Shown piece by piece: positions 59,273 through 64,000 of a stretch of DNA of 64,000 bases. A model generated the notes under the pieces. That model was not told the DNA's origin. It worked only from the letters and a program-made list of their open reading frames with translations, and did no database searches. The DNA lies in contig OY728157.1 of the NCBI GenBank assembly GCA_963277665.1, positions 365,132,067 through 365,196,066 of the forward strand, written 5' to 3'. The translations under genes and the position numbers were made by a program. The stretch is from Viscum album (Eukaryota; Streptophyta; Magnoliopsida; Santalales; Viscaceae). Numbering within the stretch: the stretch's first letter is position 1; each line of letters opens with the position of its first letter.

Positions 59273-59282
59273 CTTTTATAAT
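59273..59282 (-). promoter_or_regulatory. Probable TATA box of the element A 3' LTR
   Basis: On the minus strand ATTATAAAAGGG follows CCCCTCTCCTCC, matching the promoter at 11933 in the sister LTR. The conserved surroundings support a real Pol II promoter. Confidence 0.65.
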
Positions 59283-61078
59283 GGAGGAGAGGGGCACCTT
59301 TCGAAAGTGTGAAAATATTATTTTATTATAAACTTATCTTCGGTTTCAAAAGGTCCAAAAATCATGAAATATGAAGATAATGAAACGCATGGTCGAAATA
59401 AAATCATATAATCAGTATTGGACATGTTTTGGATAATATTTTAATCATTATAATCTTATTAGTTTAATGATTTATTAATGATGTAAATATTGCCTCATTA
59501 TTGTGTCATAAATAATTTAATTTATTTGATGTCTAAAAATTATAAAAAAACACCACCATGTATGAAATCTTTTTAAATATCCAATGAATATTTATATTCA
59601 AAAAGATAATTTATAAAACCACTTATAAAAATTAATTACTAATTTTTTTTGTTAATGTCAATTTTATCTTTACATTAAATAAATTAATCCAAATTGTCAT
59701 TATCACTACCAAGTGGCTCAATGGGGTCCCAAAATTGACCCATGGATGTCCATGGTCAGCCCCTACTAATCCAATAAGGTTAGGACAAGTGTTAAGGTAA
59801 TTTTGAATTATTATAATATTCTTTTAACCTTGAATTACCCTATTTTATCTTTAACCGCAGTAAATAAAAGTCAAAAGTTACTATTCACCAAAAATTATTT
59901 TCATCCTATTAAAAAACATTTTACTTCTTTATAACAACCATGTATGGCGGATTTTTGAAATTCAATTCACAGAAGTGGAAAATTTTCATTTAAATGTAAG
60001 AGTCAGTTTTTTAACAACCACTAAGTGGTTTCACTATTCATCAAAAATTGATGTTTTTCAGAAAAATACAAAAAATTCCACCTATGATATATTTGATATT
60101 CAGAATTAAAAAATGATTCTATTTCTTAAAATTAAAAATATATATGTGGAATTAATTAATTTCAAAACAAATTTCCATTATCAAAACAAATAGCGTGTTT
60201 TTAAGAAACAATAACTATCAAAAGATCGACACTTGTTTATATCCAAATTCGAAGTAAAATTAATTCCAATGACCAACATTGGATTAAATGGTTAAAATAA
60301 ATTATAATTACACTTTAAAACCAATTAAAAATATAATCTAACCATATAAATTATTGAAATGAAAAAAGTTTTTTTAAATTAAAATACAACATGTTTTTAC
60401 TATTCATTTAAATATTAAAGTTATCCGAATAATATGAAAAATTTATCCAAATTAAATTTTTATCTCCTGATTCCAAGGAAGAATTTTATTTTGTAAAATT
60501 TAACTTATAAACATGTCAAAAACTAGATTTAATATGGGTCCGCCATCAGAAGGCGGAAAAATAACATTTTTTGAAAAATACATATTTTACCCGAAAAATT
60601 TATTTAGTTCACATACCATGTTCTAGAAAATATGTAATATGGATAATAATGTTATCAAATTAAAATTGTATTTAATACTATTCATAACGTCTAGTCCATA
60701 ATAATATTATAACAATATATCATTGTTTAGTGAAACCTGGTATTGCGTACTATACACGCTATCGAAGAATGTCGCGATTGCGTGTAATGAAAGCCAAGTC
60801 AGGGCTGTGAGTAGTGAAATCTCAGTTTGGTGTTGCATATAACATAATAAAAACTTATTTCTTTTATACATTAAACAAAATCTAAACTTAATGTTGCATA
60901 GAATAATTTCCAAAAAGCGAACTTGAAATTTTGTATAACACGAGCAAAGAATAGTGTTGCATATACTGCAAGCTAATACGACGTTGCGTATAGTACAAGC
61001 TAATCTTGGTGTAGTGTGTAATAGAAGAAATCAAAGAAATTAAAAATTATACATCTCATAAAATCTTGGGGTGTTACA

Positions 61079-61095
61079 TTCTACCCCCCTTAAAA
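61079..61095 (-). other. Polypurine tract of element A
   Basis: On the minus strand TTTTAAGGGGGGTAGAA stands immediately before TGTAACACCCC, the classic arrangement for plus-strand priming. Confidence 0.85.
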
Positions 61096-61758
61096 TTAAT
61101 TTCTCCCTCGAAATTCTTCGGTGTTATAAATCATTTACTACTTGAAAGTTTCATTCATAGAAACCCACATCATAAAAAGAAATACTAAATAATCATTTTA
61201 AAAAGGAAAGTTAGAAACAAAATGGATACCCAAAGTAACTCATCACTTGGGTTCCCACATAGGAGTATATAGGTGAAAATATGGATATGGAAGAGATATC
61301 TAACCATCAATTTCCGATGGAGAGTGGTATAGAACATGGCTATAAAGGAGCCAACAATCGCAAAGCCATAAATTTGGGATGATCTAAGGTACCATCTGAT
61401 TCATCAGATATGAGAGTACTTGGACAACATTTTTGGTTTCCAAGATCATTTCCCTAACATTGATGAACATTTACATAAGGAGAAATACTTACTTTATTTC
61501 AGTGTAATATCATCGTTGGTCATTCCATGAAAAATTTCAACTTCATCCCTATTTAAAGAAATGAAGCAGAATTTTTCATTCATGAAGTGTTATCAGATCA
61601 TGTGATAGAATGATAAGTCATCCCATCAGTTTCTATCACAAAAAGGTCAGCATAAGTTATTAATTATACATAAATCCATCTATAGTTATATTAATCGTAT
61701 ATGATTCTAAAAATGGGCATATACTTCATCTATCATACCACTTAATAAAATAAAACTA
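61096..61758. other. Non-coding internal part of element A
   Basis: This lies between the polypurine tract and the SINE. In an autonomous element the end of pol would be here; I see no pol blocks in it. Confidence 0.5.
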
Positions 61759-61893
61759 GTTCCTACTAACCAGGGACTTCCTGTAAACCAGTGGTAGGCG
61801 ATAAAGGCCTATCGCACTTCGGTTCTGGGTTCGATTCCCGCAACCTTGTCCGACACGACGGGTTGTCGCCCATCCTATGGTTTTTCCTTTTTC
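61759..61893 (+). mobile_element. tRNA-derived SINE
   Basis: A ~135-bp insert is flanked by the 8-bp direct repeat TAAAACTA (61751-61758 and 61894-61901). It has a Pol III box A-like segment, AAACCAGTGGTAGGCG (61785-61800), and a box B, GGTTCGATTCC (61828-61838), at normal tRNA spacing. A short tRNA-unrelated body ends in a T-rich TTTTTCCTTTTTC tail. T-rich 3' ends are known in some plant SINE families. It encodes nothing and depends on LINE enzymes. It interrupts the non-coding part of element A and so is younger than that copy. Confidence 0.75.
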
Positions 61894-62499
61894 TAAAACT
61901 ATACGTTTATAAAATTCCAAAAATAATATCAAAAAGTTATATCCTTAAACTATACTATCTGATGTTCGACATAATCAATTCCAGTCTTTAGACTTTTCCA
62001 AAATACATTTGTCCAATCTCATAGTATAAATAAAACGATTACTAGAAATTTCATTAACCAAGCATGTGAATACCATCATTTATCCCCCATATATCACAAG
62101 ATAAATCTTGTTGATCACATTCCATAAATGTGAATACCTTAATCTTGTATTCTCTTGCAACATGAATTACCATAGAACCATAGAGAAAACATGAATTCTG
62201 TTAAAAGGTAACTCTTTCCACATACCAAAATCACAAAATTTAAATATACTCAAACCATGATATCTCTTTGTCCTTATATCAGTAATGCGATCATTAATAT
62301 TATTTTCTCCTTATCCCTTCATTATGCTCATATCATCTGCTTTCCAAAAAAAAATCAAGCACTTTTCATGGTTACCAGTACCATACAATTATTGAAAAAC
62401 AATACATAGATATTCCAAAATTCCATGATACCATAAATGAGACTCCATGATACTAATTTGAAATCCCATTACATAAACCCTTAATCAATATACAACATC
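61894..62499. other. Non-coding internal part of element A downstream of gag
   Basis: AT-rich sequence without protease or RT blocks on the minus strand, where they would be expected after gag. Confidence 0.5.
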
Positions 62500-63601
62500 A
62501 TTTTAATACTCAAAATCTCAAATAGTGATCGCATGTGACTTCCCTTTCTCCTTTTCCTTAAGAGGTTTCTCACATTGATCATCATTAACACTTAGATTAG
62601 GCCATTGATTTTAATAATGCCCCATTTCCTTGCACTTGAAGCATTGAATTGTTGGTGGTACGTTCTCTAGAGTCTTTTCTTTATTCACATCATTAGCAAC
62701 CTTTTTTCCAGTACATTGACACTTAGCTACTCGATGACCATCATTTTTATATTTAAAACATTTTCTAGTCCCTTTAAGACAATATCCACCATACTTCTTT
62801 CCACACTTTGAGCATAAAGAAACATTAATCTTCTTTTCATCATTATTCTAAGATTTCTCCTTGAACTCCATCATTCATTTCTTTTCAAAACCCTGAGATG
62901 GATTTGTAACACCAACTTCCATTTCTACCTTGATATCACAATGTACAATTTCTTCATAGCTACTGAAGTCTCTTATAGCTAATGCCCTTCGAAGACTTGG
63001 TTTTAAGCCACTGAATAATCGATCAACTTTACTTTCAGGTTGGATGATAAATCCAGATGCATACCTTGCAAGACTTTTTAAAATTCACTTCATATATACC
63101 AACAGATTCATTATCCTTTTGATTAAGCACAAGCAAATCCTTTTCCATCTTTGTTGGAAGAATACTAGGGTAATAATTATTGAAAAATAATTTCTTGAAC
63201 TCATCCCATTCCATGGATTCAATTTCATCTTGGGGCCTCGTATTCTTAAATAGAGTACACCATTGATCTGCTTCACCTTTTAAATGGTAAATATCCAGAA
63301 TGAATTTTTCATTTTACAAACAGCGAATTATGGAAAATATCTTTTCAATGGTACTGATCCATTGATTAGCAACAAGTGGATCAGAAGACCCACTGATAGA
63401 AGGTGGACGTTCCCTCATGAAGGACTCAATAGAATATTGTTCCCTTATCTACTCATTTGGAAGTCCAGAATGATTCATAGCTTGTGTAAGTATGACAATA
63501 AGATTTTTCACTCCATATCCCATAACATTGGTGTGTTCAGGAGTACAATCATTGAATTCTCTATTACACTGATCAACAAGGTTCCTTCGGGTTCCAGCCA
63601 T
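62500..63601 (-). pseudogene. gag of element A
   Basis: ATG at 63601-63599 begins MAGTRRNLVDQ. Further blocks are RERPPSISGSSDPLVANQW near 63420-63365, GEADQWCTLFKN near 63270, EWDEFKKLFFNNYYP near 63215, KMEKDLLVLNQKDNESVGIY near 63155-63095, and a cysteine-rich region with CSKCGKKYGGYC then CFKYKNDGHRVAKCQC near 62812-62715, a double zinc-binding pattern in which one Cys of the knuckle is Tyr. Two in-frame stops (after SGLPNE and after IIRCL) and at least one frameshift (near 63080) break it. Gag packages the RNA; helper pol would be needed. Confidence 0.8.
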
Positions 63602-63847
63602 CGTCTAAAACCCAAAAAGAATAGTGTGAGAAGAAAAAATCATGCTAGGGAAAACAACATAATAAAGGGGGAGTACCTTCAATATACAACATATTAGGTT
63701 TAATTCTAATATCTTTACCGTAATTCTAGAACTATAACCTATACTAATACTTAACCTTAGGTACATCCCGAGACATACCTTAGAAATATCTCTAGGGATT
63801 TCACTACATTTTTCGCATCATAGCTCCAAAGGATAACTAAACCTTTT

Positions 63848-63861
63848 CCTCTAATACCAAC
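63848..63861 (-). other. Primer-binding site of element A
   Basis: On the minus strand GTTGGTATTAGAGG follows the LTR end CTCTACA. It differs by one base from TTGGTATCAGAGG, the initiator Met-tRNA site present in the hybrid at 13443-13455. Confidence 0.8.
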
Positions 63862-64000
63862 TGTAGAGACCCAATTATTGATGTACATAGATATTATATT
63901 ACTTTTTAAGAATAATTAATACATAACAAATGTAGACACCAAAGGATCGTAATAGTTTAGTGTCTTTGGAAACTCGGAACATAATCTTTTAATCATGGTG
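63862..64000 (-). repeat. 5' LTR of element A, end only
   Basis: The last 139 bp of an LTR matches 13300-13441 and 56880-57035. On the minus strand it ends AATTGGGTCTCTACA. The remainder is outside the window. Confidence 0.85.

Larger units (their letters stand above)
56880..61078 (-). repeat. 3' LTR of element A (about 4.2 kb)
   Basis: On the minus strand it begins TGTAACACCCCAAGATTTTA (61078) and ends in an eroded GGGTCACTTTA at 56880, where the sister LTRs have GGGTCTCTACA. Long colinear similarity to 9552-13441 includes the TATA region, the AACTCGATTCAGTAAGGGAC passage near 57390 and the AAGACACTAAACTATTA-like passage near 56965. It is longer than the 9552 copy, partly because of an array of CGTACG-bearing repeats downstream of the promoter. 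Confidence 0.83.
56880..64000 (-). mobile_element. Gypsy element A: gag-only, very long LTRs, cut by the window edge
   Basis: On the minus strand the end of the 5' LTR is at 64000-63862, then come the primer site (63861-63848), gag (63601 to about 62500), a non-coding stretch with a SINE, the polypurine tract (61095-61079) and the 3' LTR (61078-56880, about 4.2 kb). The internal region is only 2783 bp and shows no protease, RT or integrase, so this is a non-autonomous element comparable in build to large retrotransposon derivatives but with a gag. The tail TTCGAGGGAGAAATT...AAGGGGGGTAGAA before the LTR is characteristic of Tekay/Del elements. The second family A LTR in the window is the left end of the hybrid at 9552. 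Confidence 0.82.

Noticed and set aside
61785..61850. A functional tRNA gene
   Set aside because: Box A and box B are present but a complete cloverleaf with a paired acceptor stem is not, and an unrelated T-ended body follows. A SINE fits better.

Overview
The window looks like intergenic DNA from a large, repeat-rich flowering-plant genome. It is AT-rich, I see no intact host gene, and nearly everything recognisable is retrotransposon. The signs of a plant are long-LTR Ty3/gypsy elements of chromovirus (Tekay/Del) type with initiator-Met-tRNA primer sites, a Cassandra-type TRIM LTR carrying 5S rRNA sequence, and a tRNA-derived SINE. The species cannot be named from the sequence. Element names A to E below are mine.

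Layout. 1-2054 is the end of a long LTR (E) with ~200-bp internal repeats. 2080-3625 is a decayed minus-strand gypsy pol. 5563-47777 is one decayed gypsy element (B) that holds everything inserted into it: a hybrid retroelement (9552-14027) in its gag, and a second gypsy element (C, 18011-45739) in its 3' LTR. C is itself interrupted in its 3' LTR by D (26236-43239), a 17-kb array on the minus strand with three LTRs and two internal regions. 47778-56879 is AT-rich and holds a probable copia remnant, a fragment with CGTACG-bearing repeats, and a poly(A)-ended retroinsertion with a 13-bp target duplication (54468-55711). From 56880 to the right edge lies a minus-strand, gag-only element (A) with a 4.2-kb LTR and a SINE inside.

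The most unusual object is the hybrid at 9552-14027. Its left end is a complete ~3.9-kb LTR of family A with its own TATA box. A primer-binding site follows, then ~85 bp of TRIM-like internal sequence, a polypurine tract, and on the right a 487-bp Cassandra-like LTR with 5S-derived Pol III promoter boxes. The two LTRs are unrelated, yet one 5-bp duplication (TAGCT) flanks the whole unit, and removing the unit plus one TAGCT restores the reading frame of B's gag. It therefore seems to have integrated as a single molecule. The simplest explanation is an intermolecular plus-strand (second) strand transfer at the shared primer-binding site.

A second notable object is array D. It has three LTRs alternating with two internal regions, is flanked by ACACC duplications, and consists of a gag element whose pol has lost reverse transcriptase, RNase H and the integrase core. 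Its LTR ends resemble those of C, so C-type elements may have supplied its enzymes. All protein-coding regions seen are broken by stops, frameshifts or deletions.
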